Shown here: positions 8,673 through 17,686 of the stretch, in pieces
How the letters are laid out: the number at the start of each line of letters is the position of its first letter
Position numbering within the stretch: the first letter of the stretch is position 1
Origin: Streptomyces sp. MBT53
Lineage (GTDB): Bacteria; Actinomycetota; Actinomycetes; Streptomycetales; Streptomycetaceae
Assembly (NCBI RefSeq): GCF_016654115.1
Contig: NZ_JAEQAZ010000008.1
Location: forward strand, 62,001-126,000
Reading direction: 5' to 3'
DNA: 64,000 bases
Program-made: the position numbers and the translations under genes
Notes under the pieces: model-generated
Databases searched by the model: none
Told to the model about the DNA's origin: nothing
What the model saw: only the letters and a program-made list of their open reading frames with translations

Positions 8673-9224
8673 ATGCACTGCCCCTTCTGCAGGCACCCCG
8701 ACAGCCGTGTCGTCGACAGCCGTACGACGGACGACGGCACGTCGATCCGCCGACGCCGCCAGTGCCCTGACTGCTCCCGTCGTTTCACGACCGTGGAGAC
8801 GTGCTCGCTCATGGTGGTCAAGCGGTCCGGAGTCACCGAGCCTTTCAGTCGTACCAAGGTCATCAACGGTGTGCGCAAGGCATGCCAGGGACGGCCTGTC
8901 ACCGAGGACGCACTCGCCCAGCTCGGCCAGCGGGTCGAAGAGGCGGTGCGGGCCACCGGAAGCGCCGAACTGACCACCCATGACGTCGGGCTGGCCATAC
9001 TCGGCCCTTTGCAGGAACTCGACCTCGTCGCCTATCTGCGATTCGCCTCCGTCTACCGGGCTTTCGACTCGTTGGACGATTTCGAGGCCGCGATCGTGGA
9101 ACTCAGGGAAGCGACGCCAGGCCCCGCCGCGGACGACGAAGACGCGGGATCGGGGAGCCAGGAAGACGACGGCGGGCCCGGAGGGACTGTTCAGGTCCCG
9201 GTGCCCGCCCACTCCGCCGACTGA
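8673..9224 (+). CDS. nrdR: Transcriptional repressor NrdR
   Basis: 183 residues, starting MHCPFC at the ATG preceded by GGAG. A zinc ribbon is formed by Cys3, Cys6, Cys31 and Cys34, followed by an ATP-cone (about residues 46-136) that senses ATP/dATP. NrdR represses ribonucleotide reductase genes by binding paired NrdR boxes. The last 35 residues are an acidic, Gly/Ser-rich tail, longer than in most bacterial NrdR proteins (about 150 residues). The gene is 165 bp upstream of nrdJ on the same strand, probably one operon. Confidence 0.97.
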   Translation: MHCPFCRHPDSRVVDSRTTDDGTSIRRRRQCPDCSRRFTTVETCSLMVVKRSGVTEPFSRTKVINGVRKACQGRPVTEDALAQLGQRVEEAVRATGSAELTTHDVGLAILGPLQELDLVAYLRFASVYRAFDSLDDFEAAIVELREATPGPAADDEDAGSGSQEDDGGPGGTVQVPVPAHSAD

Positions 9225-9389
9225 CCGACGGACCGGAACCGGGCGGAGACCCCGGATCCGGTCGGACGGCGGCGGACCAGGACTTGTCGCGGAGCCATGA
9301 GCGTGTGGGCTGCCGTGACACCAGACAAACACTCTGCCACGGGAACATCGTGGCATTTCAGGGCGTTTTTGCCTGTACAGGGAGGCGGC

Positions 9390-12278
9390 ATGACAGAGAC
9401 GGCGAGCGGTCCGGCACGAGGTTCCCGCGCGAAGGGCACCAAGGTCACCAAGGGACTGCGCATCGAGCGTATTCACACCACCCCCGGCGTGCATCCGTAC
9501 GACGAGGTGGAGTGGGAGCGTCGTGACGTCGTCATGACCAACTGGCGCGACGGCTCGGTCAATTTCGAGCAGCGTGGCGTCGAGTTCCCCGCCGAATGGG
9601 CGGTGAACGCGGTCAACATCGTCACCAGCAAGTACTTCCGCGGCGCTGTGGGCACCCCGCAGCGCGAGGTGAGCCTCAAGCAGCTCATCGACCGCATCGT
9701 GAAGACGTATCGGAAGGCAGGCGAGGACCACAAGTACTTCGCCTCGCCCGCCGACGCCGAGATCTTCGAGCACGAGCTGGCGTACGCCCTCCTGCACCAG
9801 GTCTTCAGCTTCAACAGCCCCGTGTGGTTCAACGTCGGGACCCCGCAGCCCCAGCAGGTCTCGGCCTGCTTCATCCTGGCCGTCGACGACTCCATGGAGT
9901 CGATCCTCGACTGGTACAAGGAAGAGGGCATGATCTTCAAGGGCGGTTCCGGCGCCGGCCTGAACCTGTCCCGCATCCGCTCCTCCAAGGAACTGCTCTC
10001 CTCCGGCGGCAACGCCTCGGGACCGGTCTCCTTCATGCGCGGTGCCGACGCCTCCGCGGGCACCATCAAGTCCGGCGGCGCCACCCGCCGCGCGGCCAAG
10101 ATGGTCATCCTGGACGTCGACCACCCCGACATCGAGGACTTCATCCAGACCAAGGTCAAGGAAGAAGAGAAGATCCGCGCCCTGCGCGACGCGGGCTTCG
10201 ACATGGACCTGGGCGGCGACGACATCACGTCGGTGCAGTACCAGAACGCCAACAACTCGGTCCGCGTGAACGACACGTTCATGAAGGCCGTGGAGAACGG
10301 CGACAAGTTCGGCCTGACGTCCCGTATGACCGGCGAGGTCATCGAGGAGGTCGACGCCAAGCAGCTGTTCCGCAAGATGGCCGAGGCCGCCTGGGCCTGC
10401 GCCGACCCGGGCATCCAGTACGACGACACCATCAACCAGTGGCACACGTGCCCGGAGTCCGGCCGTATCAACGGCTCGAACCCGTGCAGCGAGTACATGC
10501 ACCTGGACAACACGTCCTGCAACCTCGCCTCGCTGAACCTGATGAAGTTCCTCAAGGACGACGGCAAGGGCAACCAGTCCTTCGAGGTCGAGCGCTTCGC
10601 CAAGGTCGTCGAGCTCGTCATCACCGCGATGGACATCTCCATCTGCTTCGCGGACTTCCCGACCCAGAAGATCGGCGAGAACACGCGCGCGTTCCGCCAG
10701 CTCGGCATCGGCTACGCCAACCTCGGCGCCCTGCTGATGGCGACCGGCCACGCGTACGACTCCGACGGCGGCCGTGCCCTCGCCGGTGCCATCACCTCGC
10801 TGATGACCGGCACGTCGTACAAGCGTTCCGCCGAACTCGCCGCGGTCGTCGGCCCGTACGACGGCTACGCACGCAACGAGCAGCCGCACCTGCGCGTCAT
10901 GAAGCAGCACGCCGATGCCAACGCCGTGGCCCCGTGCGCGGACGACCTGGACACGCCCATCTGGGCCGCTGCCACGGAGTCCTGGCAGGACACCCTGCGC
11001 CTCGGCGAGAAGAACGGCTTCCGTAACTCGCAGGCGTCCGTCATCGCCCCGACCGGCACCATCGGTCTCGCGATGTCCTGCGACACCACCGGACTCGAGC
11101 CCGACCTCGCCCTGGTCAAGTTCAAGAAGCTGGTCGGCGGCGGCTCGATGCAGATCGTCAACGGCACCGTCCCGCAGGCCCTGCGCCGCCTGGGCTACCA
11201 GGAGGAGCAGATCGAGGCGGTCGTCGCCCACATCGCCGAGAACGGCAACGTGATCGACGCCCCGGGCCTCAAGCCCGAGCACTACGAGGTCTTCGACTGC
11301 GCCATGGGCGAGCGTTCCATCTCCGCGATGGGCCACGTCCGCATGATGGCCGCCATCCAGCCCTGGATCTCCGGCGCGCTCTCCAAGACGGTCAACCTGC
11401 CGGAGACGGCGACCGTCGAGGACGTCGAAGAGGTCTACTTCGAGGCCTGGAAGATGGGCGTCAAGGCGCTCGCGATCTACCGCGACAACTGCAAGGTCGG
11501 CCAGCCCCTGTCCGCCAAGACCAAGGACAAGGCCGAGGTCACCGCCAAGGCCGAGGAGACCATCCGGACCGCGGTCGAGAAGGTCGTCGAGTACCGCCCC
11601 GTCCGCAAGCGTCTCCCCAAGGGCCGCCCGGGCATCACGACCTCCTTCACGGTCGGCGGCGCCGAGGGCTACATGACCGCCAACTCCTACCCGGACGACG
11701 GTCTCGGCGAGGTCTTCCTGAAGATGTCCAAGCAGGGCTCCACCCTCGCGGGCATGATGGACGCCTTCTCGATCGCCGTCTCCGTAGGCCTGCAGTACGG
11801 CGTCCCCCTGGAGACGTACGTCTCGAAGTTCACCAACATGCGCTTCGAGCCGGCCGGCATGACGGACGACCCGGACGTGCGGATGGCGCAGTCGATCGTC
11901 GACTACATCTTCCGCCGCCTGGCGCTCGACTTCCTCCCCTTCGAGACGCGTTCCGCACTCGGCATCCACTCCGCCGAGGAGCGCCAGCGTCACCTGGAGA
12001 CCGGTTCGTACGAGCCGACGGAGGACGAGGTCGACGTAGAGGGCCTGGCCCAGTCGGCGCCGCGCGCCCAGGAGTTGAAGGCGGTGGCCACGCCCAAGGC
12101 GGTCGTCGAGGCAGCCAAGCCCGCCCCGCAGCAGGCCCACACCAGCGCCGAACTGGTGGAGATGCAGCTGGGCATCCAGGCGGACGCCCCACTGTGCTTC
12201 TCCTGCGGTACGAAGATGCAGCGGGCCGGTTCCTGCTACATCTGCGAGGGGTGCGGTTCGACCAGCGGTTGCAGCTGA
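9390..12278 (+). CDS. nrdJ: Class II (adenosylcobalamin-dependent) ribonucleotide reductase
   Basis: 962 residues from the ATG at 9390 with GGGAGGCGG upstream; a start at 9297 would add an unconserved extension. It reduces ribonucleotides to deoxyribonucleotides using adenosylcobalamin. Visible features are the substrate/radical barrel motifs (NPCSE near residue 366, QVSACFILAVDD, IAPTGTIGL) and a Cys-rich C-terminus with CFSC, CYIC and GC pairs. That tail is a probable thiol-relay and zinc site of the long NrdJ type. It follows nrdR and ends in a strong terminator. I looked for a cobalamin riboswitch before the operon and saw none. Confidence 0.96.
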   Translation: MTETASGPARGSRAKGTKVTKGLRIERIHTTPGVHPYDEVEWERRDVVMTNWRDGSVNFEQRGVEFPAEWAVNAVNIVTSKYFRGAVGTPQREVSLKQLIDRIVKTYRKAGEDHKYFASPADAEIFEHELAYALLHQVFSFNSPVWFNVGTPQPQQVSACFILAVDDSMESILDWYKEEGMIFKGGSGAGLNLSRIRSSKELLSSGGNASGPVSFMRGADASAGTIKSGGATRRAAKMVILDVDHPDIEDFIQTKVKEEEKIRALRDAGFDMDLGGDDITSVQYQNANNSVRVNDTFMKAVENGDKFGLTSRMTGEVIEEVDAKQLFRKMAEAAWACADPGIQYDDTINQWHTCPESGRINGSNPCSEYMHLDNTSCNLASLNLMKFLKDDGKGNQSFEVERFAKVVELVITAMDISICFADFPTQKIGENTRAFRQLGIGYANLGALLMATGHAYDSDGGRALAGAITSLMTGTSYKRSAELAAVVGPYDGYARNEQPHLRVMKQHADANAVAPCADDLDTPIWAAATESWQDTLRLGEKNGFRNSQASVIAPTGTIGLAMSCDTTGLEPDLALVKFKKLVGGGSMQIVNGTVPQALRRLGYQEEQIEAVVAHIAENGNVIDAPGLKPEHYEVFDCAMGERSISAMGHVRMMAAIQPWISGALSKTVNLPETATVEDVEEVYFEAWKMGVKALAIYRDNCKVGQPLSAKTKDKAEVTAKAEETIRTAVEKVVEYRPVRKRLPKGRPGITTSFTVGGAEGYMTANSYPDDGLGEVFLKMSKQGSTLAGMMDAFSIAVSVGLQYGVPLETYVSKFTNMRFEPAGMTDDPDVRMAQSIVDYIFRRLALDFLPFETRSALGIHSAEERQRHLETGSYEPTEDEVDVEGLAQSAPRAQELKAVATPKAVVEAAKPAPQQAHTSAELVEMQLGIQADAPLCFSCGTKMQRAGSCYICEGCGSTSGCS

Positions 12279-12313
12279 CCAAGGCAACTGCCTGAAGTGA
12301 GTCAACCGTTCAG

Positions 12314-12345
12314 GGCGGTGGAGCCGGATTCTCGGCTCCACCGCC
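12314..12345 (+). terminator. Terminator after nrdJ
   Basis: Perfect 12-bp stem (12314-12325 with 12334-12345), 8-nt loop, 35 nt after the stop codon. Confidence 0.9.
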
Positions 12346-12435
12346 TTCGGCATGGGTGACGCCTTACGCCTGACGCATCGACTTGGCGCGTTGACGGCTT
12401 GTTGGGGCCTCGGCTGCCGTGGCATGCTCCCGGCC

Positions 12436-12471
12436 ATGATCAAGAGAATCGAGTTCGCCGTCTCCCGGTGA
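12436..12471 (+). CDS. Possible 11-residue leader peptide, stop overlapping the next start
   Basis: ATG at 12436 opens an 11-codon frame, MIKRIEFAVSR, whose TGA overlaps the GTG start of the next gene (GTGA). No clear ribosome site precedes it. The overlap geometry is that of translational coupling, but such a short frame could occur by chance. Confidence 0.25.
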   Translation: MIKRIEFAVSR

Positions 12472-13586
12472 GCGAGACGACCGGGACAACACTGCCCGGA
12501 TCACCGACGACCCTCTACGAGCACGCGCTCCGGCTTCATCGACTGGCCCCGGACAAGCCGCTTCCACGCGACGGGGAGCCCTATCCGGACGACGGGACGC
12601 ACCGTGGGCGACAAGGCCCCGAGTGGCCTGAAGACCAGTACGCGGTCGGCAAGGACGCGGCGCTCGTCCTGGACGCGCATTTCGCCCGCTCCTCCGCCCG
12701 GCCCGCCGAATTGGCCGATGCCTTCCACCACGTCCACATCCCGATTCACCAGAACGAGCACATCGCCGCCGCGGCCGAACGGGTGGACAGGAAACGCGTT
12801 CGGCGAACGGGCCGTTGGCTGGTCCGCCATGGGACCGACCGATGCTCGGTCACCGTCGGGCTCGCCCTGCTCGCCGCCGTGGGAACAGCCGACGACTTCC
12901 CGCTGATTCAGACGATCGGGCTGCTCTCCAACCACTTCGGACCGCTGGCGGCACACGCCTTCGAGACTCGGCCAGGAGGCGTCGAGGCCCTTCTCTGGCT
13001 CGCCGAGCGAGTTACCGGCTGGGGGCGCGTCTACGTGGTCGAGGCGCTCTGCCGACTCGACGACCCAACTGCCCGCCCCTGGCTGCTCCGCCGGGCCTGC
13101 GACGGCGACTTCCTCAACGGATACTTCGCCTGCCGGGTCGCCACAGTCACGAGACTCCATGAAGCGCTGGCCGACCTCGGCACCGATACCGAGATGGTCG
13201 ATCACATCGGTCGGCTGCTCCATCAAATGAGCTGCTGCGACGGGATGGGACTCACCCTCGCTCACTACCCTCACTCCGCAGCGGTTCTGGGAGCTCATGC
13301 CCGCCATGCCGGTTCGCCTGCCCCAACCGCTGGGCGCTACTTCACCATCGCGTTGCTCGCCCAGCACCTGACGACGGAGCCTCCCGAGGCCTCGGGGTGC
13401 ACCGCTGCGCAGCGGGAGGCACTTCGGGCGGCCTACCTGGAGGTGCTCGACCGCGAAGACTGGACCCGGATCGCACGCGCAGGATTCGCCGCGGACGACC
13501 GCCGGATGCGATGGCTCGCCGACCACAGGGCGCCCGAGTTGAGGCTGCGCGCGTTCCCGGATCGAGGGCCTGGCGCCGAGGGATGA
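12468..13586 (+). CDS. Uncharacterised protein with HEAT-like helical repeats
   Basis: 372 residues from the GTG at 12468; the open frame continues upstream to 12399 without a better start, so the start is uncertain. After a Pro/Asp-rich N-terminal third (PLPRDGEPYPDDG), the protein is made of Leu/Ala-rich helix pairs with regular Asp-Pro breaks (for example LCRLDDPTARPWLLRRA). That suggests a HEAT/armadillo-like solenoid and hence a binding role. I recognise no catalytic motif, signal peptide or membrane segment. It stands alone between the nrdJ terminator and a DUF6215 gene. Confidence 0.7.
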   Translation: MSETTGTTLPGSPTTLYEHALRLHRLAPDKPLPRDGEPYPDDGTHRGRQGPEWPEDQYAVGKDAALVLDAHFARSSARPAELADAFHHVHIPIHQNEHIAAAAERVDRKRVRRTGRWLVRHGTDRCSVTVGLALLAAVGTADDFPLIQTIGLLSNHFGPLAAHAFETRPGGVEALLWLAERVTGWGRVYVVEALCRLDDPTARPWLLRRACDGDFLNGYFACRVATVTRLHEALADLGTDTEMVDHIGRLLHQMSCCDGMGLTLAHYPHSAAVLGAHARHAGSPAPTAGRYFTIALLAQHLTTEPPEASGCTAAQREALRAAYLEVLDREDWTRIARAGFAADDRRMRWLADHRAPELRLRAFPDRGPGAEG

Positions 13587-13676
13587 GAGGCGTCAGGAAT
13601 CCGGTTTCCCAGCGGAACGATCAGCAGTTAATCTCCCTCAGCGCGCATAGCGTGCGCACAGGGGAGGGTGGGGGAC

Positions 13677-14369
13677 ATGGCCGACGATTTCGTCGAGCCC
13701 GAAAAGGGTATGCGGGCGGGGGCCCAGGCAGTCGCGGCGGTAGTGGTGGTCGGCGGCGTCGTGGGTGGTATGTGGGGACTTGGGGGAGTCCTGCCGAAGA
13801 CGACACAGGACACCAAGCCGGCGATCTGCTCGGCGAGTACGGACAACAGCCTGCCGGCGAAGTACGTCTCGCCGACGGCGCTCTGCACCGCGTTGAACCG
13901 CGCGGACCTGCCGGTGCTGCTGGGGACTCCGGACGAACACGCGGAGTCCGCCTCGGGCAGCGCGGGCTGGATGACGCTGGCCGGCGGCACCAAGATCGCC
14001 AGCCCTGAGGCGGACGTCGACCTGAGGACCTATTCCGTACGGCTGTCGGCGTCCTACGACGACATTCCGGTCGCCCAGGCGGCCCGCTACGTGGACTCGA
14101 CCTCGCAGGTGAAGAAGGTCCTGGGGCATCCGGCCGTCCTCTACTCGGACCGGACGGTCTCCATCAGCTTCAACCTCGGCGGCGGCGACGCCAGTACGGG
14201 CCCCGGAGGCATCGCCCGCAGCCTGCTGGTCTCCACGAGCGCCAAGGACGGCGGCGACTCCTTCGAGATATCCATCTGGCGCCAGGACGACGTGCCGCCC
14301 GACGACGAGGCGCTGTTCCGCATCGCCGAGGAGGTGCTGCCGACGGTCCCGGGCTGGACCGCCGGCTGA
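13677..14369 (+). CDS. DUF6215 family membrane-anchored protein
   Basis: 230 residues from the ATG at 13677, behind GGGAGGG; a GTG at 13668 is too close to that site. One hydrophobic segment (about residues 17-38, AVAAVVVVGGVVGG) leads to an extracytoplasmic domain with two cysteines near its start (ICSAS and LCTAL) that could form a disulfide. The sequence fits the Streptomyces DUF6215 family as I remember it; function unknown. It converges on the terD-like gene with only 21 bp between them. Confidence 0.75.
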   Translation: MADDFVEPEKGMRAGAQAVAAVVVVGGVVGGMWGLGGVLPKTTQDTKPAICSASTDNSLPAKYVSPTALCTALNRADLPVLLGTPDEHAESASGSAGWMTLAGGTKIASPEADVDLRTYSVRLSASYDDIPVAQAARYVDSTSQVKKVLGHPAVLYSDRTVSISFNLGGGDASTGPGGIARSLLVSTSAKDGGDSFEISIWRQDDVPPDDEALFRIAEEVLPTVPGWTAG

Positions 14370-14390
14370 CGAGCTGCCGAAGGGCAGGGC

Positions 14391-14927
14391 TCAGGACTGC
14401 TGTGCTCTGCCCATCGTCCTGGTGAAGGTCGCCGGGTCGTCGTCGAAGCCCTGGATGCCGGGATGGAAGTCCCAGCTTCCGGACTCGTCCCGGGTGAACT
14501 CCCCGACCGTCGCCGCCGTGGCACCGAGGACGTCACCGAAGTCCTCCTCGGTGAGGACGGTGTACCCCTCGCGGATCCGCAACTTCGGGTTGAGGACGTT
14601 GACGAACGTACGGTGGGCGACCCGCTGTTGGATGACGACACCGACCACCACGCGCGCGTACCGGTCGGCGAGCCGGTCGAGCTCCAGCGTCATGACCTCG
14701 TCCCAGCCGAAGCCCTTGCCGTCCTTGCTGTCCCGGTTGAGATAGATGGTGCCGTCGGGGGACCGGCTGTCGAAGTACACCGCGTACGCGGGAGTGCCGT
14801 AGAGATCACTCGCCACATACGTGGTGGCAACGATGTCCAGATCGACAGGCGGTTGCCCGGTGGGACTCGGATCCCACTGGAGCCCGACTTCCGCCTTGCG
14901 GATCCCCTTGTTGAGGCCGTTGACCAC
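14391..14927 (-). CDS. TerD-family (tellurium resistance/stress) protein
   Basis: 178 residues from a GTG at 14927 with AAGGGGA just upstream; longer frames reach 15002. The domain shows the TerD signature: LNKGIRKAEVGLQWDP at the start, then VDLDIVATTY and YFDSRSPDGTIYLNRDSKDG with the clustered acidic residues used for Ca2+ binding. TerD proteins bind calcium and are linked to general stress and tellurite tolerance; Streptomyces carries many copies. No other ter gene is adjacent, so this is a solitary paralogue and a tellurite role is not implied. Confidence 0.85.
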   Translation of the reverse strand: MVNGLNKGIRKAEVGLQWDPSPTGQPPVDLDIVATTYVASDLYGTPAYAVYFDSRSPDGTIYLNRDSKDGKGFGWDEVMTLELDRLADRYARVVVGVVIQQRVAHRTFVNVLNPKLRIREGYTVLTEEDFGDVLGATAATVGEFTRDESGSWDFHPGIQGFDDDPATFTRTMGRAQQS

Positions 14928-15079
14928 AGTTCCCCTTCCCCGTGCGCCTCGATCGCGCGCCCCAACTGCCGGGCGATCAGCGTTCGTTGTCCATCGTGCC
15001 ACGCGCGCGGGGGCGTATGCGCGGACGATCTCCGCCGGAGCGTGACCGGCGCCACGCTCCAGGGCCTTACGATGGCGCG

Positions 15080-15685
15080 GTGCTGGTCAAGTGGATTCGC
15101 TGCACCGTGATGGACCGCCGCGGCTTCGAGCGCGGGCAGCGAAAGTGGGCGGGGCTTCTGGGGGAGCCGGGATTTCGGGGACAGGGGGGAGGCTGGAGCA
15201 GAGCGCGGCCAGGAGTGGCACACATTTTCGCGTTCTGGGAAAGCCGTGCCTTCTACGACTCCTTCATGGCCCGATCCCACGACCGGCTGGCGTCGGCCCA
15301 GGTGGGCACCTTCAAGGACGCGCAGGTCAAGCTGTTCGATCATCGCTTCGATGTGAAGACCGGCTTCGAGCCGCGCTTCACCGACGCCGACCTGGTGCGG
15401 GTGGCCCTGTGCCGGGTCCACGAGGAGCGCGCCGAGCACTTCACGCTGATGCAGGAGAAGGTGTGGAACCCGGCGATGGCCGGTTCGCCAGGCATGCTCC
15501 GCGGGATGTTCGGCGAGGCCCCGGGACACGAGTTCATGGTGCTCTCGATGTGGCACTCGCCCGCCGAACACGGCAAATACCGCACCGAGCGAGTGGAACG
15601 GCTCGCACTGAGGGCCCAGATCGAGGCGGACGTCGCGTCCCTCACGGGGGACATCGTGCAACTGGAACCGAGCTGGACAGTTTGA
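15080..15685 (+). CDS. YdbC-like protein (DUF4937)
   Basis: 201 residues from a GTG at 15080, giving VLVKWIRCTV as N-terminus, which is the conserved start of the YdbC/DUF4937 family; the ribosome site is poor. Two ferredoxin-like halves follow, the first with WAGLLGEPGF and FAFWESRAFYDSFM, the second with MLRGMFGE and MVLSMWHS. The pattern recalls dimeric alpha-beta-barrel/antibiotic-monooxygenase-like folds. Molecular role unknown. It is divergent from the terD-like gene, with about 150 bp between starts. Confidence 0.75.
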   Translation: MLVKWIRCTVMDRRGFERGQRKWAGLLGEPGFRGQGGGWSRARPGVAHIFAFWESRAFYDSFMARSHDRLASAQVGTFKDAQVKLFDHRFDVKTGFEPRFTDADLVRVALCRVHEERAEHFTLMQEKVWNPAMAGSPGMLRGMFGEAPGHEFMVLSMWHSPAEHGKYRTERVERLALRAQIEADVASLTGDIVQLEPSWTV

Positions 15686-15834
15686 ATTCCGGACTGACGG
15701 GACCGCCGTCACCGACGTCCCGGTGTGTGAATCGTGCGCCCCTATGTGGCCGATCGGGCAGAATTCGTGTGACCTACGCCGTATGGAGCCCGTACGAGTG
15801 CTCGATATGCCACCACTGGATCTAGGGTTTTGGC

Positions 15835-16494
15835 ATGGCACGACCACGGCGCATCGTCCTTGTCCGGCACGGCGAGTCAACGGGCAATGTTGATGACACC
15901 GTGTACGAGCGTGAACCCGACCATGCCCTGGCGCTGACCGACCAGGGATGGCGTCAGGCCGAGGAGACCGGCAAGCGGCTGCGGGAGGTGTTCGGCCGCG
16001 AGCGCATCAGCGTGTACGTCTCCCCGTACCGCCGCACCCACGAGACCTTCCGGGCCTTCCACCTCGACCCCGACCTCGTACGCGTACGTGAGGAGCCGCG
16101 GCTCCGCGAACAGGACTGGGGGAACTGGCAGGACCGGGACGACGTACGCCTCCAGAAGGCGTACCGGGACGCCTACGGGCACTTCTTCTACCGCTTCGCC
16201 CAGGGCGAGTCCGGCGCCGACGTCTACGACCGGGTCGGCGGCTTCCTGGAGAGCCTGTACCGCAGCTTCGAGGCCCCGGACCACCCGCCCAACGTGCTGC
16301 TCGTGACGCACGGCCTGGCGATGCGACTCTTCTGCATGCGCTGGTTCCACTGGACGGTCGCCGAGTTCGAGTCGCTGTCCAATCCGGGGAACGCCGAGAT
16401 GCGGATGCTCGTTCTGGGGGACGACGGCCGGTATGCGTTGGACCGGCCGTTCGACAGCTGGCGAGATCCGGAGCCGTACGGGATCAGTGGGTAG
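15835..16494 (+). CDS. Histidine phosphatase family protein (phosphoglycerate-mutase-like)
   Basis: 219 residues. The N-terminus VLVRHGESTGN holds the phosphohistidine RHG motif. A second conserved arginine (PYRRTHETF), an acidic residue in EEPRLREQDWGNW, and the late VTHGLAMR histidine complete the branch-1 histidine phosphatase active site. Substrate unknown; the size fits broad-specificity phosphatases better than glycolytic mutases. A TAGGGT hexamer at 15823-15828 lies 6 nt before the ATG and no ribosome site is present, so translation from a leaderless transcript is likely. The ADP-ribosylglycohydrolase gene begins 13 bp after its stop codon. Confidence 0.87.
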   Translation: MARPRRIVLVRHGESTGNVDDTVYEREPDHALALTDQGWRQAEETGKRLREVFGRERISVYVSPYRRTHETFRAFHLDPDLVRVREEPRLREQDWGNWQDRDDVRLQKAYRDAYGHFFYRFAQGESGADVYDRVGGFLESLYRSFEAPDHPPNVLLVTHGLAMRLFCMRWFHWTVAEFESLSNPGNAEMRMLVLGDDGRYALDRPFDSWRDPEPYGISG

Positions 16495-16506
16495 GGTGAC
16501 GGACCG

Positions 16507-17439
16507 ATGACTGCCGACTCCTCTACCCGATCTTCCGACCCTTCTAACTCTCCTGACGGACGCTTCGGCCGAGCCCTGGCCAGCCTGCGCGGACTCGCCG
16601 TGGGGGACGCACTGGGCTCCCAGTTCTTCGTGCCCGTGAACTACCCGCTCCTCAAGCGCCGCGAGCTGCCCCCGGCGCCCTGGCAGTGGACGGACGACAC
16701 GGAGATGGCCTGCTCCGTGGTCGCGGTTCTCGCCGCCCACCACCGCGTCGACCAGGACGCCCTGGCCCACTCCTTCGCCGAGCACCACGACTTCGACCGC
16801 GGCTACGGCCCCGCCGTCAACCGATTGCTGCGCCTGGTCCGCGAAGGCGGCGACTGGCGTGAACTGTCCGCCGCGCTCTTCGACGGACAGGGCTCATGGG
16901 GCAACGGCGCGGCGATGCGGATCGCACCCCTGGGCGCCTGGTACGCGGACGATCCCGAGCAGGCGACCCACCAGGCCGAGATCTCGGCCTACCCGACGCA
17001 CCAGCACCGTGAGGGCGTCGTCGGCGCCATGGCCGTCGCCGCGGCAGCCGCACTGGCCGCCGCCCCGGGCGGCCCGCCCAGCGCCGAGGCGCTCCTCGAC
17101 GGCGTCATCGCCCTCGTCCCCAAGAGCGCGGTCGGTACGGGGCTGAGGCGCGCCCGCGACATGCTCGACTACGCCGATGCCGGCACCGTCGCCGCGGTAC
17201 TGGGCTGCGGACGTCGTACGACAGCGCACGACACGGTCCCCTTCGCGCTCTGGTCGGCCGCTCGCGGCCTCGGCGACTACGCGCAGGCGTTCTGGACCAC
17301 CGCGCAGGTCGGCGGGGACGTGGACACCACCTGCGCCATCGTGGGCGGCGTGATCGCCGGCGGGAAGGCCGGGACGCCACCCGCCGAGTGGGTGGAGCGG
17401 ACGGAGGCGCTGCCGGGCTGGGTGCCGACGGCCGTCTGA
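16507..17439 (+). CDS. ADP-ribosylglycohydrolase family protein
   Basis: 310 residues. Family motifs are LRGLAVGDALGSQF (phosphate-binding helix), WTDDTEMA (first Mg2+ ligands) and GGDVDTTCAIVGG (second metal site), in the right order and spacing for DraG/ARH-type hydrolases. These remove ADP-ribose from arginine or related groups on proteins, or hydrolyse O-acetyl-ADP-ribose. The first 18 residues are Ser/Thr-rich and non-conserved, so the true start could be internal. The gene starts 13 bp after the histidine phosphatase gene and is likely cotranscribed with it. Confidence 0.88.
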   Translation: MTADSSTRSSDPSNSPDGRFGRALASLRGLAVGDALGSQFFVPVNYPLLKRRELPPAPWQWTDDTEMACSVVAVLAAHHRVDQDALAHSFAEHHDFDRGYGPAVNRLLRLVREGGDWRELSAALFDGQGSWGNGAAMRIAPLGAWYADDPEQATHQAEISAYPTHQHREGVVGAMAVAAAAALAAAPGGPPSAEALLDGVIALVPKSAVGTGLRRARDMLDYADAGTVAAVLGCGRRTTAHDTVPFALWSAARGLGDYAQAFWTTAQVGGDVDTTCAIVGGVIAGGKAGTPPAEWVERTEALPGWVPTAV

Positions 17440-17659
17440 CGCCTCCGACCTCCTGCCGGGCAGCGCTACCCGCACGCGACGGAAACTCTCTGTGCCCGGC
17501 GGGAACTCTGCGTGACCGCCCGGCCGTTGTCCTGGCAGCTGCTGTGTGACACATGGGTCCACACAGGACGGACAGGACACGGGAGTTGTGGGGGTGGTCA
17601 TGAGGTTTTCGCCGATGTCGATGTCGAAGATGGTGCTGTTTTCGGTGCTGTTGCCGGTC
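17440..17659. other. Convergent intergenic stretch, no gene seen
   Basis: Lies between the ADP-ribosylglycohydrolase and MFS genes. A loose inverted repeat, GCCGGGCA/TGCCCGGC (17455-17462, 17493-17500), with a 30-nt loop may end the first gene. A plus-strand frame starting at 17599 (MRFSPMSMSK) looks gene-like at first but has no stop before running through the MFS gene. Confidence 0.5.
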
Positions 17660-17684
17660 GGTCGGGCCCTGGCCGGGCCCGACC
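17660..17684 (-). terminator. Terminator of the MFS gene
   Basis: GGTCGGGCCC and GGGCCCGACC form a perfect 10-bp stem with a 5-nt loop, 2 bp beyond the MFS stop codon. Confidence 0.8.
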
Positions 17685-17686
17685 GG

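Noticed and set aside
8631..12443. A 1270-codon open frame on the minus strand opposite nrdR-nrdJ
   Set aside because: It is a GC-rich shadow of nrdJ: repetitive Gly/Val/Asp/Leu composition, no domain, and both real genes are certain.
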